Source of the DNA: Brevibacillus ruminantium
GTDB lineage: Bacteria; Bacillota; Bacilli; Brevibacillales; Brevibacillaceae
Direction of reading: 5' to 3'
NCBI RefSeq assembly: GCF_023746555.1
Contig: NZ_CP098755.1
Location: 4,472,001 to 4,536,000 of the forward strand
Length of the DNA stretch: 64,000 nt
Numbering within the stretch: position 1 is the stretch's first letter; each line of letters opens with the position of its first letter. Of this stretch, positions 1-9,001 are shown piece by piece. The position numbers and the translations under genes were made by a program. The notes beneath the pieces were generated by a model, which was not told the origin of the DNA, did no database searches, and saw only the letters and a program-made list of their open reading frames with translations.

Positions 1-924
1 ACTGATGACACAGACGACATTTTTGCCCGCTATTTGCTCCCGGTACAGATCGAGCGCCGCGATGGGCAATGCGCCAGCCGGTTCCACAACGATGGCATTT
101 TCGTTGTACAGCTCCAGAATCGACGTGCATACCTTGCCCTCCGGCACCAGTACGATGTCGTCCAGAAGCTCTTTGCAGATTTCCCGTGTCAACTGTCCTA
201 CCTGTTTCACTGCTGCGCCATCGACGAATTTGTCGATCTCATCCAGCGTCACGACATCGTCATGCGCCAGCGCTTCCGTCATGGACGCTGCCCCCGCCGG
301 CTCCACCCCGATCAACTTTGTGGACGGACTGATTCCTTTGATGTACGTCCCTACACCTGCGGCAAGACCGCCACCGCCAATGCTCATAAACACATAGTCG
401 ATGGGCTCTTCGACGTCGTTTAAGATTTCTACTCCTACTGTGCCTTGACCGGCTACGACGTACGGATCGTCGAACGGATGCACGAACGTCATATTTTCCT
501 GCAGGCAGTATTTCATCGCTTCCGCAAAAGAGTCGTCAAAGGTGTCGCCGACCAGGACGACCTCAACATAAGAGCCGCCAAACAGCTTCACCTGAGACAC
601 TTTTTGCCTCGGCGTGGTCGCCGGCATGAAAATCGTGCCGCGAATCTGCAAAAGCTGGCAGGAGTATGCCACGCCTTGAGCATGGTTTCCGGCACTGGCG
701 CAGACCACTCCCCTGCTGCGTTCTTCCTCGGAAAGATGACGGATCAGGTTGTATGCCCCCCTGATCTTGAAAGAACGGACTACCTGCAAATCCTCCCGCT
801 TGAGATAAAGATGACAGTCATATCTCTCTGACAGCCGCTTGTTCAGTTGCAGCGGTGTTTTCTCGATCACGTCTTTTAATACGTGATTGGCGACAATGAT
901 CTCTTCCATTTTTACAGTATGCAT
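1..924 (-). CDS. ilvA: threonine dehydratase (threonine ammonia-lyase), 3' end outside window
   Basis: PLP enzyme that deaminates threonine to 2-oxobutanoate, the first step toward isoleucine. The 308 visible codons are open from the ATG at 924, which follows a GGGAGGAG ribosome binding site at the right distance. The N-terminal third holds SFKIRGAYN, with the Schiff-base lysine, followed by CASAGNHAQG, a substrate loop typical of the family. A glycine-rich PLP phosphate loop (SIGGGGLAAG) lies near the middle. The C-terminus, including any ACT-like regulatory domain, is outside the window, so biosynthetic IlvA and catabolic TdcB cannot be separated by domain content. The T-box leader upstream favours IlvA. 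Confidence 0.9.
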   Translation of the reverse strand, partial: MHTVKMEEIIVANHVLKDVIEKTPLQLNKRLSERYDCHLYLKREDLQVVRSFKIRGAYNLIRHLSEEERSRGVVCASAGNHAQGVAYSCQLLQIRGTIFMPATTPRQKVSQVKLFGGSYVEVVLVGDTFDDSFAEAMKYCLQENMTFVHPFDDPYVVAGQGTVGVEILNDVEEPIDYVFMSIGGGGLAAGVGTYIKGISPSTKLIGVEPAGAASMTEALAHDDVVTLDEIDKFVDGAAVKQVGQLTREICKELLDDIVLVPEGKVCTSILELYNENAIVVEPAGALPIAALDLYREQIAGKNVVCVIS

Positions 925-969
925 GGTTTTGCTCCTCCCCTGGTGCGCGCGGTTTTTCTGTCTGTTTTG

Positions 970-1345
970 CTTGAAAAAATAGAAAGCCCCCGCCGTCTGC
1001 CAGTTGTGCGTGACTGCACGACCGGCTGAGGCGAGGGCATCGCGGTACCACTCAGCTTTTCCTGCTCTCCTTGCGAAAAGCAGACTTAATGAGTCTCCGG
1101 TGAAGTCTAGAGACTCCGCCTGGTAACGGTGGCGGCTTCCGTTGTTCTTTACTCGGAAGGGCAGGATAATTTCCTCTGTCAGGAAACATGCGTCCAGCGC
1201 TCTTTCAAGAACACAGCTCCAAGGTGATTTTCAAAGCAAGCGGACGTCCATCCTTGCAGCGCGGGGGATGGCTCTCTGCGCGTCGTCTTTACTCCTACTC
1301 TTCCTTATCTACGCTGTTCATTTCCTTGCATAATATTCAAATTAG
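970..1345 (-). promoter_or_regulatory. T-box riboswitch leader of ilvA
   Basis: Read on the minus strand, the conserved T-box sequence AGTGGTACCGCG lies at 1041-1052. It is followed directly by a terminator: GCCCTCGCC at 1030-1038 pairs with GGCGGGGGC at 986-994, then a U-rich tract runs to about 972. The 300 nt before it hold the expected stem I region. A probable specifier is ATC (isoleucine) at 1226-1228, in the context GAAAATCACC. Uncharged tRNA binding would form the antiterminator and let ilvA be transcribed. The T-box call is firm; the specifier assignment is tentative. Confidence 0.88.
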
Positions 1346-1351
1346 TTAAAA

Positions 1352-1380
1352 AGTATAGACCTTAATGGGCCCCTTGTCAA
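1352..1380 (-). promoter_or_regulatory. sigma-A promoter of the ilvA T-box transcript
   Basis: On the minus strand a perfect -35 TTGACA (1375-1380) and a -10 TATACT (1352-1357) are separated by 17 bp. Transcription would begin near 1345 and run through the T-box leader. Confidence 0.8.
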
Positions 1381-1477
1381 GAGGAACAGGTTTTATTGAG
1401 ATGGATCGACTTTCGCTTCCAGAGCGGGCAGGAGAAGAGAGGTTAGAAGAATTCCGGAAGGGAAAAGAACCCGACAC

Positions 1478-1516
1478 AAAAAAGCGGGGCCATTGTACCG
1501 AACCCCCGCTTTTTTG
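1478..1516. terminator. bidirectional rho-independent terminator
   Basis: AAAAAAGCGGGG and CCCCCGCTTTTTT form a stem with A and T tracts on both sides. It lies 84 bp below the end of the small gene at 1600-1941, which is read toward it. Confidence 0.75.
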
Positions 1517-1599
1517 CTTCATGACGCTGCTTGCGACAGGCTGAACGAGTCAGGCTGTCACACAGCTATCGTTATTGCCTGCCTTTGGCCGTTTTTTGC

Positions 1600-1941
1600 T
1601 TATACAGCCTCGTAGATGGTTTCGTAGCGCTTGCCAATCTCTTCGTCAGTCAAGCCCGCTTCACGCAGACGGTTGATCAGAGCAGTCGCCCAGATTTCGC
1701 AACGCTGCGACATCTTGGCGTATTTTTTCGCTTCTTTGGTTTTGCGCTTGGAACGGTCTTCCCCGTTGGACTTCAGGTTGTCGAGGATAAACAGCATGTG
1801 CATGGTGTCGTCCTCACCCAGAGTAGTCCAGCTATCGTTCAGAAACGATGTCACTTGTTTATAGTAGCCATCAAATTCTTCAAAGGAAATTTCCGTGTCC
1901 ATATTGAGGTATTCCTTCATTTTATCAAACAGCTCTTGCAT
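1600..1941 (-). CDS. small conserved protein of unknown function, 113 aa
   Basis: I do not recognise the family by name. The product is acidic and probably all-helical, rich in Glu, Lys and aromatic residues, with no signal peptide or membrane segment. The ending LTDEEIGKRYETIYEAV suggests a folded C-terminal helix. Codon use and an intact frame on the same strand as its neighbours support a real gene. It sits alone between a terminator and the first sigma/anti-sigma operon. The start ATG at 1941 has only a weak GGAAG-like ribosome binding site. Confidence 0.6.
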   Translation of the reverse strand: MQELFDKMKEYLNMDTEISFEEFDGYYKQVTSFLNDSWTTLGEDDTMHMLFILDNLKSNGEDRSKRKTKEAKKYAKMSQRCEIWATALINRLREAGLTDEEIGKRYETIYEAV

Positions 1942-2011
1942 CTTCCGTCACAACTCCCTCACTTTTCTCTGGACTATTATAGCAAAAAGTGAAAGCAGGA
2001 GAAAGCTGGCA

Positions 2012-3778
2012 TTAGTTGGAGAGCTGAATCGGTACCTCCCAGTTGACATCGCGGTATTCCTTATCCATGAGTCTAAATCCGAGAGTAAGCTGTTTCGGTG
2101 CTTGCTTCATCTCCCAAATCTCCAAGTCACCGCTTATCTTCACATGGCCCTGCGCATCTCTTGAGGCATCTTCTGTAACAAAGGTGATCGGGTAATTCTC
2201 CCCATTCTCATCGCGGACGAACCACTCTGTGACGCTTACGATATCTTTGGGCAGGGTGGCTTGCAGCTGAATCCCGTATCCATCGACCTGATGCATTCCC
2301 CGTTGGATTTTCTTAGACTGGAAGCCGTTAAAGACGAATGTGCTTCCTTGGTACTCTGCCTCCAATGCTTTTTTCTGCAAGTCTTCTACTTTTAGAGACG
2401 TGCTAAAGTCGGCCAGTTCACTCATGACGATCGAGTATAGTTTGAGTGTCACCTTTTTCTTATCGAGCATGGGGGTAAATGCATGAACTTCATTTTGTGG
2501 TCCAGACGGCATAATTTGCCATTTCTCGTAGTTGGTCAATACCCTATTTTTGGCAAGGCCCATATCTCCGCTGTAAGTATAATCATCAAAAGCCGCAACA
2601 ACAGAACCTTGGTCATCCAAAATTTCATAGGCAAAACGGAGATCAGACAGTTGCTGGGCCAAAAGTTCTGTAGCGGGATCCTTCATTAGATTTTTTTCGT
2701 CAATGATTCCCTGTATCTTCTTTTGAAGGTCTGCCATCATCTGAATTTCCCAGACGAGCCGTGTTACACTAGGGCCGAAGTCAGCCTTCTGTAAATGAAG
2801 CTGTATCCCCTGTGGGGACGTATATTTTTTATCAACCTCCACATCCTTGGTTACTGCCTTTGCTTTGGCTAGATCAATGGGGACCGATACCTGCCATTTC
2901 CCTTTTGTACCAGCGATCTGGCGATAATCAAACTGTACATCAAACTGATCAGGCAACTGCTCTAGCCCATCTACCAGTCGAATCTGACTCACAGCGATTT
3001 CCTGCAGGATATAGTCACCAAGCTGGCTTTTCCGCCAATTTGCATGCAGCGTGAGGTCTTTTCCGTCCTTGTCTTTGATGTACACTTTATTTGACTCTTG
3101 CTCCTCCATTCCCTCAGGTTTTTTCACGTTATCTCCTTGGCTATTTTTATCGTAAGTAGGAACCGGGGTTGGAGCATGCAACGCATCCTTGGAGAGTGGC
3201 TTCCCATCCTTATCCGTTATTTGGTAGAGAATCGCCAGACGCATGGAATCGCTGAGAACCTCTTTGACCTCTAAAGTAATTGCTTGATCGACTGCCTTTA
3301 GATTGACTGCCTGGGAAAAACCGTCCTCAGCCGCTTTTTTAATTCCTACATCAGTCCTGTCAATTGTGTGAAACAAGCTTTTTACATAATGGGCAAAAGT
3401 CGGTGACACCATCGATCCAAAGGTAATAACCGCCGCAAGACCTGCCACGGCAATCGCTGTTTTTTTCAAAATATCCACACTCCTTTTTTTCCAACTGAGC
3501 GATTTGTTTACAGTGATTTTCTGTTGGTCTCTTTGTTCTAGAGCAGGCAATGGAAGATTGGCGAGCCTACGGGTAATCTCGTCAGTGAAGGTATCTGGCA
3601 GAGGGGAGATTTCGCCTAAAATGTGCAGTTCCTCTACCTCCTGCCCCTGTACCAATTCCTCCAACACGCTTTTACAGAAGCTGCACTCTTCCACATGCCG
3701 CTCTACCTGCACGCTCTCCGACGGCAGCAGTTCGTCGTTTAGATATGCCTGCAGTTGTTTAGACTTCACGCATTTCAA
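2012..3778 (-). CDS. anti-sigma factor, zf-HC2 / DUF4179 type, membrane-anchored
   Basis: Partner and inhibitor of the ECF sigma factor encoded just upstream. The N-terminus carries a zinc-binding anti-sigma motif, with His and two Cys in HVEECSFC. One membrane segment (TAIAVAGLAAVITFGSM, about residues 107-125) follows, then a conserved region (SPTFAHYVKSLFHTIDR) typical of DUF4179 proteins and about 430 residues of extracytoplasmic sensor. The paralogue at 4531-6237 starts MKCHKSKEL, so the equivalent start here is the TTG at 3778 (LKCVKSKQL), which sits 8 nt after AGGTGG. An ATG at 3790 is possible. The sigma gene stop overlaps this start, giving translational coupling. Confidence 0.85.
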   Translation of the reverse strand: MKCVKSKQLQAYLNDELLPSESVQVERHVEECSFCKSVLEELVQGQEVEELHILGEISPLPDTFTDEITRRLANLPLPALEQRDQQKITVNKSLSWKKRSVDILKKTAIAVAGLAAVITFGSMVSPTFAHYVKSLFHTIDRTDVGIKKAAEDGFSQAVNLKAVDQAITLEVKEVLSDSMRLAILYQITDKDGKPLSKDALHAPTPVPTYDKNSQGDNVKKPEGMEEQESNKVYIKDKDGKDLTLHANWRKSQLGDYILQEIAVSQIRLVDGLEQLPDQFDVQFDYRQIAGTKGKWQVSVPIDLAKAKAVTKDVEVDKKYTSPQGIQLHLQKADFGPSVTRLVWEIQMMADLQKKIQGIIDEKNLMKDPATELLAQQLSDLRFAYEILDDQGSVVAAFDDYTYSGDMGLAKNRVLTNYEKWQIMPSGPQNEVHAFTPMLDKKKVTLKLYSIVMSELADFSTSLKVEDLQKKALEAEYQGSTFVFNGFQSKKIQRGMHQVDGYGIQLQATLPKDIVSVTEWFVRDENGENYPITFVTEDASRDAQGHVKISGDLEIWEMKQAPKQLTLGFRLMDKEYRDVNWEVPIQLSN

Positions 3779-4322
3779 CAGAACCACCACCTTTCACCGG
3801 AATCAGACATTGGTGCAATTTTTTGTGTGCCCGGTAGATGCGCATCTGCACCGTTGTTACTGGAATAGAGAGTACCTCGCCAATTTCCTTGTAGCTGAGC
3901 TGCTCTTCATAGCGGAGGAGCAAAATGACGCGGTGATCCTCTTCTAACGCGAGGAGATGCCTCTGTAAAATGGCATGCTGTTCTTTGACCAGCAGCATTT
4001 GCTCCGGGGTATTGTCATGAATCAGCTTCGTTTCATCTCCCGTGGTGATCGGAGACCGCTTTCTCCTACGCAGCTCATCCAGGCAATGATTGGCGGCAAT
4101 TCGATACAGCCATGAAGAAAAGCGAAACTCCGGCCGATATCCGCCAATGCTGCAATAGGCTTTGATAAAGACCTCCTGTGTCAAATCCTGGGCATCCTGT
4201 GTATGGCCAATCATTCTGTATAAAAACGCGTAGATTTTCCCCTTGTAGCGCTCCACAATCTGGGTGTACGCCTGTTTGTTTCCTTGGTGAAGCTGTTCAA
4301 TCAGCTCCCAATCCTCCAGCAT
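3759..4322 (-). CDS. RNA polymerase ECF-type sigma factor, 187 aa
   Basis: Alternative sigma factor released when the membrane anti-sigma is inactivated. Region 2 is seen as LYRMIGHTQDAQDLTQEVFIKAY and FSSWLYRIAANHCLDELRRRKR, and region 4 as LLLRYEEQLSYKEIGEVLSIPVTTVQMR with its helix-turn-helix. The start at 4322 follows GGGAGGATCATAC. The ATG 20 codons upstream has no ribosome binding site. It overlaps the downstream anti-sigma gene. It is closely related to the second sigma factor at 6218-6778. Stimulus and regulon are not evident from the sequence. Confidence 0.9.
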   Translation of the reverse strand: MLEDWELIEQLHQGNKQAYTQIVERYKGKIYAFLYRMIGHTQDAQDLTQEVFIKAYCSIGGYRPEFRFSSWLYRIAANHCLDELRRRKRSPITTGDETKLIHDNTPEQMLLVKEQHAILQRHLLALEEDHRVILLLRYEEQLSYKEIGEVLSIPVTTVQMRIYRAHKKLHQCLIPVKGGGSVEMREV

Positions 4323-4466
4323 GTATGATCCTCCCATCCAAAAAGGTGACTGCGCAGTTTTTGATCCTTTTTGTCTGATCATCAGCTATTACGGTGGAAA
4401 TGGGAAAATCTTTCTCTTATTTCAAAATTTCTTCTGCTGTTTCGTTCTTTTGCATGCTTGTGTACA

Positions 4467-4505
4467 TAAAAAAGCTTCCTCCTGTGAAAGGAAGAAGCTT
4501 TTTTC
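4467..4505. terminator. rho-independent terminator between the two ECF operons
   Basis: AAAAAAGCTTC and GAAGCTTTTTT form a stem around a short loop. It lies just below the end of the second anti-sigma gene, which is read toward it, and before the first sigma factor gene. Confidence 0.75.
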
Positions 4506-4530
4506 GTGTCGTTCCCCTGGGTAGTCTGGT

Positions 4531-6237
4531 TTACTTTTGTTTGCTCATGTCGATGGGCACTTCCCAGCCTAAGTCGCGATACTGACGTTCTTGAATCCCA
4601 TAGGTGATCGTCAGCTCTTTCGGCTGCTTCACCAGGCCGTTTATAAACATACTGGTCTTGATCTGCACGCGTCCATCTTTCCCTCGGGTGTACGCTCCGT
4701 CTCCGTTGTCTAGGTAAACTTCATATACTTTACCTGTTTCGTCTTTTGCTTTCCAATCGCTGATGTACACGATGCCCTCTGGAAGAGTTCCCTCAATCTC
4801 GACGATCCCGCCTTTGCCGCGCCACTCGTAGCCTCCGATCCGTTCCTTTTCTTCGCTTGTCTTCAATTGGAATTTGTTGAACGTAAAGGTGCTGCCGCTG
4901 TTTTCAACAGTCACTGGCTGTTTGCTCAATTGATCCGGGGTTATCTTGGCCTTAAAGGAAGCCAGTTCATTCAGATAGATCGAGTGGAGCTTGAAGGTTA
5001 GCTTTTCATGGCCCGTGAATGGTGTGAATCCGTGCCACCGTATCCATTCTTGACTATCTCCCTTGCCTCTTCCTGAACTTATTTCGTGCAAACTATTTTT
5101 TTCAATGCCGTTCAAAGTCTTGAAAAGCGTATCATCACGACCGGCAATTGGATTTCCCTTTTCGTCGAGAATTTCATAGGCCAGATCATAGCTAGTTAAG
5201 TAGTGTTGCATAAGCTCTCCGGGGGATAATCGCATTTCCTTTCTAGGCTCTTTAGGATCATCATTCCAGCCTCTTTCCTCGATCAACTTCCTATATTCCT
5301 TGTTTCTCTGCTCGTTCCAATCCGTCTTCAGGGTGAGCGTACTTGCGCTGGGAACGGTCATTATGTTGTCCAGTTTGATAACAACCCCCTGCGGCGACGT
5401 GTACTCTTTATTAATCACTACCGTCTTCGCCACCGCTTTTGCCTTCTTCATATCGATGGGGACATCGATCTTCCAGGATCCTTCCGTGTCCATGAATTTA
5501 GTGAATTCGACTCCGACAGTAAGCTCGTCAGGTACTTTGTCCAAAGAGTCGAATATATCATGCAAGTCTCTGCTGACAATCATGTATTCCTCCTCTCTTC
5601 CCCAGCGCCAGCCACCGTTTTCCGGGTTCAGGTCCTCTCCAGCCTTGTCTGTAAGCGTAAATGTAAACTCGTATTCGCCCGCCCGATAATCCAGCCTTTT
5701 GCCATCCTTGTCGGCAAAATCAAGGATCAGAGCGATTCGGGTCGGATCTGCGAGCACTTCTTTTACAGTCAAGGAGAAGCCTTTATCCGCCACCTGCTTG
5801 CCTATTTCCTGGACGTAGCCTTCGACCGCTGCCTTTTTCAAGCCCTCGTCTACTTCTTTAACAGTATTGAACAAACTGTTTACGTAATTGGCAAATGTCG
5901 GTGAAACCATTGTTCCGAATGTAACGGCAGCCGTGAGACCGGCTACGGCAATCGCTGTTTTTTTCATAATATCGAGGCTCCTTTTTTTCCAATCTTTCTT
6001 TCCATTTCTCATTTTTTTGCGGACAGCAATACCTTCCATCACCCTATCAGTAAAGCCGGGGTCGAGGAGTTCTTCTGCCATCAGCTCATCGGCGACGAGC
6101 GTACCCTCCATAAGCCGCTCCAATTCTTTTTGGCAAAGGCTGCATTGATCCACATGCTGCTCCAATTCTTTGGCTGCCAAGGGGGACAGCCTCCCTTCAA
6201 AATAGGGCTGCAGCTCTTTAGATTTGTGACATTTCAT
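4531..6237 (-). CDS. anti-sigma factor, zf-HC2 / DUF4179 type (paralogue), 568 aa
   Basis: Same architecture as the anti-sigma at 2012-3778. The N-terminal zinc motif is HVDQCSLC, and the transmembrane helix is TAIAVAGLTAAVTFGTM at about residues 90-108. SPTFANYVNSLFNTVKEVDEGLKKAA and a long extracytoplasmic region follow. The two proteins match along their whole length, including their C-termini (YRDLGWEVPIDMSKQK against YRDVNWEVPIQLSN), so they arose by duplication of a whole operon. The start ATG follows a GGGGGGAG ribosome binding site inside the end of the sigma gene. Cytoplasmic N-terminus and extracytoplasmic sensor are inferred. Confidence 0.87.
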   Translation of the reverse strand: MKCHKSKELQPYFEGRLSPLAAKELEQHVDQCSLCQKELERLMEGTLVADELMAEELLDPGFTDRVMEGIAVRKKMRNGKKDWKKRSLDIMKKTAIAVAGLTAAVTFGTMVSPTFANYVNSLFNTVKEVDEGLKKAAVEGYVQEIGKQVADKGFSLTVKEVLADPTRIALILDFADKDGKRLDYRAGEYEFTFTLTDKAGEDLNPENGGWRWGREEEYMIVSRDLHDIFDSLDKVPDELTVGVEFTKFMDTEGSWKIDVPIDMKKAKAVAKTVVINKEYTSPQGVVIKLDNIMTVPSASTLTLKTDWNEQRNKEYRKLIEERGWNDDPKEPRKEMRLSPGELMQHYLTSYDLAYEILDEKGNPIAGRDDTLFKTLNGIEKNSLHEISSGRGKGDSQEWIRWHGFTPFTGHEKLTFKLHSIYLNELASFKAKITPDQLSKQPVTVENSGSTFTFNKFQLKTSEEKERIGGYEWRGKGGIVEIEGTLPEGIVYISDWKAKDETGKVYEVYLDNGDGAYTRGKDGRVQIKTSMFINGLVKQPKELTITYGIQERQYRDLGWEVPIDMSKQK

Positions 6238-6778
6238 AATAGGAAGCTCCCCCCTTCTCCAGCCCTTCTCGCAGTTTTTTTCTGGCCCGATGCAGTCTCA
6301 TCTGTACGGTCGTCAGCGGAATCGCCATCGTCTCACTGATTTCTCTGTAGCTGAGCTGGTCGATGTAGCGCAGGATAAACACCGATCGGTACTCCTCATC
6401 CAGCTCCCTGATCTGCCGAAGAATCACCTGCTGCGTTTCTTTCTGCAAAAACGCTTCCTCCGGTGTTTCGGTGTCGATCAGTTCTACTTCTTCATCCGTC
6501 GTTTTGACCGTGCGCTTGCGCCGTCTCAGCTCATCCAGACAATGGTTTGCCGCTATCCGATACAGCCAGGCAGAGAAATTGCCATCCGGCTGAAACTTCT
6601 CCAACTGAAAATATGCTTTCGTGAAAACCTCCTGCGCCAAATCCTGGGCGTCCTGAGCCTGCCCCGTCATGCGGTACAGAAGGGCAAAGATTTTTCCTTT
6701 ATACTTGTCGACAAGTCGTGCATAGGCTTGCTGGTTTCCCGCAAGTACCAGACGAACGAGCTCGGTATCGTCCTGCAT
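6218..6778 (-). CDS. RNA polymerase ECF-type sigma factor, 186 aa (paralogue)
   Basis: Region 2 shows LYRMTGQAQDAQDLAQEVF and FSAWLYRIAANHCLDELRRRKR, and region 4 shows RYIDQLSYREISETMAIPLTTVQMRLHRAR. The start at 6778 (MQDDTELV) follows GGGGAGGAAGG. The ATG 19 codons further up is not preceded by one. Overlap with the anti-sigma start implies coupled, roughly equimolar synthesis. Orientation, spacing and sequence mirror the operon at 2012-4322, so the pair forms a tandem duplication. Confidence 0.9.
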   Translation of the reverse strand: MQDDTELVRLVLAGNQQAYARLVDKYKGKIFALLYRMTGQAQDAQDLAQEVFTKAYFQLEKFQPDGNFSAWLYRIAANHCLDELRRRKRTVKTTDEEVELIDTETPEEAFLQKETQQVILRQIRELDEEYRSVFILRYIDQLSYREISETMAIPLTTVQMRLHRARKKLREGLEKGGASYYEMSQI

Positions 6779-7083
6779 GTTTTTCCTTCCTCCCCTAAAG
6801 AGGCTCGCTGCGCAGCCATTCCCTCTTTTCTCCAAACACGTCTTTTGTCTGTCCTATCATGTGTTTTTCTAGGCAGGGCAGCCGTTTCTTCGATACGGTG
6901 TGCCAAAAGGGTGGCCTGCCCGATTGAACTGGCACCGTGAGCGCCCTGCTTGAGACGGTTTGGGGTTGTTCATCAAGTATAACGACCAGATTTGAGATTT
7001 CCTTTCAAGATTTGCAAAATTTCTTTCGGCCCAACTTTCAATTCGCTGTAAAATCGTCAGTTCTTGTCATCCTCCCTGCTCGC

Positions 7084-7113
7084 TTGGGTCTTCCCGGGGA
7101 ATCAAGGTATAAT
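7084..7113 (+). promoter_or_regulatory. promoter for rlmD
   Basis: TTGGGT at 7084-7089, an 18-bp spacer and a perfect TATAAT at 7108-7113, 34 bp before the start codon. Confidence 0.6.
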
Positions 7114-7146
7114 AGAGTAATCAAGAAGTAAGGAGAGCGGCATCCC

Positions 7147-8565
7147 ATGAAGTCATCCAGCAAACATCAGAAAAATCCCCGTCCCCGGAATGAAAAACAA
7201 TCGGATACGAAACTCACCGTCGGACAGCAGATGACCCTGACAATCAAAAGCCTGGGCATCAACGGGGAAGGGATCGGGTATTTCAAACGGAAAATCGTAT
7301 TTGTGGAAAAGGCGCTTCCCGGCGAGGTGGTGCATGCGGAGGTCACAGAGGTAAAGGAGAAGTTCGCTGTGGCAAAGCTGGTACGCGTTGTCGAAAAATC
7401 ACCTGCTCGCATTGAACCACCTTGCCCTTTATATGAGGAATGCGGCGGTTGCAGCCTTCAGCATATGGACTATCAGGCCCAACTTGCCTCCAAACAGGAG
7501 CTGGTCATCGAGTCGCTGCGCAAATACGCCCGTTTGGAAAATCCCCCGGTGGCCCCGACGATCGGCATGGAGAACCCCTGGGGCTATCGCAACAAAGCAC
7601 AGTTTCAGGTGGGCAGACAAAACGGGAAGCTGGTCGCCGGACTCTATCAGACGGGCAGCCATCAGTTGGTCGATCTGGAAACCTGTCAGGTGCAGCACGA
7701 AGCGACGACGGCCATCGTTCGCACAGCCAAGGCCGTGCTGGAAGAGCTCGGCATCCCGCCTTATGAGGAGCGGAAACGGACGGGCGTGATTCGCACAGTC
7801 GTTGCCCGGGTGGCTTTCGCTACAGGCGAGACGCAGCTTACGCTGGTGACGGCTACGCCGGAGATTCCGCGCGTCAAAGAGCTGATCCTGGAGCTGCGGA
7901 CGCGTCTGCCAGAGCTGGTCAGCATCGTGCAGAACGTCAATCCCAAGAAGACTTCGGTCGTTTTCGGAGACACTACCCGCGAGCTGTGGGGACGCCCTTC
8001 TATCGCGGAAAAGCTGGGCGAGCTTTCCTTTGACTTGTCCGCCCGCGCTTTTTTTCAGTTGAATCCGGAGCAGACGCAGAAGCTGTATAACGAAGTCAAA
8101 AAAATCGCCGGACTGACCGGCAGCGAGCTTTTGCTGGATCTGTATTGTGGGACCGGAACGATTGCCCTTTGGCTGGCTCCATATGCCCGTGAAGTACGAG
8201 GTATTGAGTTGATACCGGAAGCCGTAGAGGATGCGCGGAAAAATGCGGAGCGCAATCAGGCGGCGAATGCGCAATTCCATGTAGGACGAGCCGAAGTGCT
8301 GATGCCCAAATGGGCGCGGCAGGGCATCAAACCCGATGTGGTGGTGGTCGATCCGCCTCGAACCGGGCTGGACGATGCGCTGATCCGCTCACTGCTTGAA
8401 GTGACACCCAAGAAGATTGTGTATGTGTCTTGCAATCCTTCCACACTGGCAAAGGATATTGCCAAGCTGATGGCGAGGTATGAACTGGTGCAGGTGCAGC
8501 CGGTGGATATGTTTCCGCATACGGCGCATGTGGAGTGCGTAATATTGATGGAAAGAAGGGGCTAG
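7147..8565 (+). CDS. rlmD: 23S rRNA (uracil-5-)-methyltransferase, RlmD/RumA (RlmCD) family, 472 aa
   Basis: SAM-dependent enzyme that methylates C5 of uracil in 23S rRNA; in Bacillus one such enzyme modifies two sites. A basic N-terminal tail precedes a TRAM domain (SLGINGEGIGYFKRKIVFV, about residues 36-55). The iron-sulfur cluster cysteines follow in CPLYEECGGC (about 95-104). The SAM motif is LLDLYCGTGTIALWLA (about 331-346). Motif IV is VVVDPPRTGLD, and the catalytic cysteine is in YVSCNPSTLAKD near residue 425. Length is normal for the family. Three paralogues occur in many Firmicutes, so exact base specificity is uncertain. Confidence 0.9.
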   Translation: MKSSSKHQKNPRPRNEKQSDTKLTVGQQMTLTIKSLGINGEGIGYFKRKIVFVEKALPGEVVHAEVTEVKEKFAVAKLVRVVEKSPARIEPPCPLYEECGGCSLQHMDYQAQLASKQELVIESLRKYARLENPPVAPTIGMENPWGYRNKAQFQVGRQNGKLVAGLYQTGSHQLVDLETCQVQHEATTAIVRTAKAVLEELGIPPYEERKRTGVIRTVVARVAFATGETQLTLVTATPEIPRVKELILELRTRLPELVSIVQNVNPKKTSVVFGDTTRELWGRPSIAEKLGELSFDLSARAFFQLNPEQTQKLYNEVKKIAGLTGSELLLDLYCGTGTIALWLAPYAREVRGIELIPEAVEDARKNAERNQAANAQFHVGRAEVLMPKWARQGIKPDVVVVDPPRTGLDDALIRSLLEVTPKKIVYVSCNPSTLAKDIAKLMARYELVQVQPVDMFPHTAHVECVILMERRG

Positions 8566-8591
8566 CCGAAATACGGCTAAGCCCCCTTTTT
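8558..8591 (+). terminator. rlmD terminator
   Basis: GGGGCTAGCCG pairs with CGGCTAAGCCCC (one bulged A), followed by TTTTT. The stop codon of rlmD is inside the left arm. The stop codon of the opposing recombinase remnant lies in the right arm. Confidence 0.8.
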
Positions 8592-8920
8592 AAGTGGGTT
8601 TTGAAAGTTATAACTAATATCGATTGAACCGCCTTCATGAACATCAATGCGGTTAATCATCTTGTGAATCATATCCCGTAGAATTTCCTCATTGCTTACG
8701 TCAAGAGTGGCGAATTTCATTAGTTCTGACTTAAACGCCGCTACTCTCGATTCAGTGTCATGTTCTAGGGAGATTTCCGTTTGGAGTTTTTCAGTTCGTT
8801 CCTCTAATGCTTGCCGTTCATTTTTTATTGCTCCACAGCAAGCGTTAAATAAATCCTTGTCTATCTCGCCGCTAGTCCATTTCCTCGTAAGCTGTACGAT
8901 TTCTTTGTCCAGTTTACTGA
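8577..8920 (-). pseudogene. C-terminal fragment of a large serine recombinase
   Basis: An open frame of about 113 codons with no start enters from the IS3 boundary and ends in TAG inside the rlmD terminator. Its sequence (LDKEIVQLTRKWTSGEIDKD, then ERQALEERTEKLQTEIS, then MIHKMINRIDVHEGGSIDIS) resembles the coiled-coil and tail of phage and ICE-type large serine recombinases. The catalytic N-terminal domain is absent, and nothing resembling it is found beyond the insertion sequence. It therefore marks a former integrative element next to rlmD that was cut by the IS and partly deleted. Confidence 0.72.
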
Positions 8921-9001
8921 TGAATCGGCTACACTGAATTGGACAGTTCTCTTAAGGTCTAGTAGATTAGAAACAAATCGAAAAAGGACGGAGAGAATGT
9001 C

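Noticed and set aside
6930..7000. ECF-type autoregulatory promoter upstream of the second sigma factor
   Set aside because: GAACAACC and CGTC-like elements are present but about 10 bp apart, too close for a real -35/-10 pair.
7429..8280. 283-aa minus-strand open frame
   Set aside because: Completely inside rlmD on the other strand, with no domain and no start signal.
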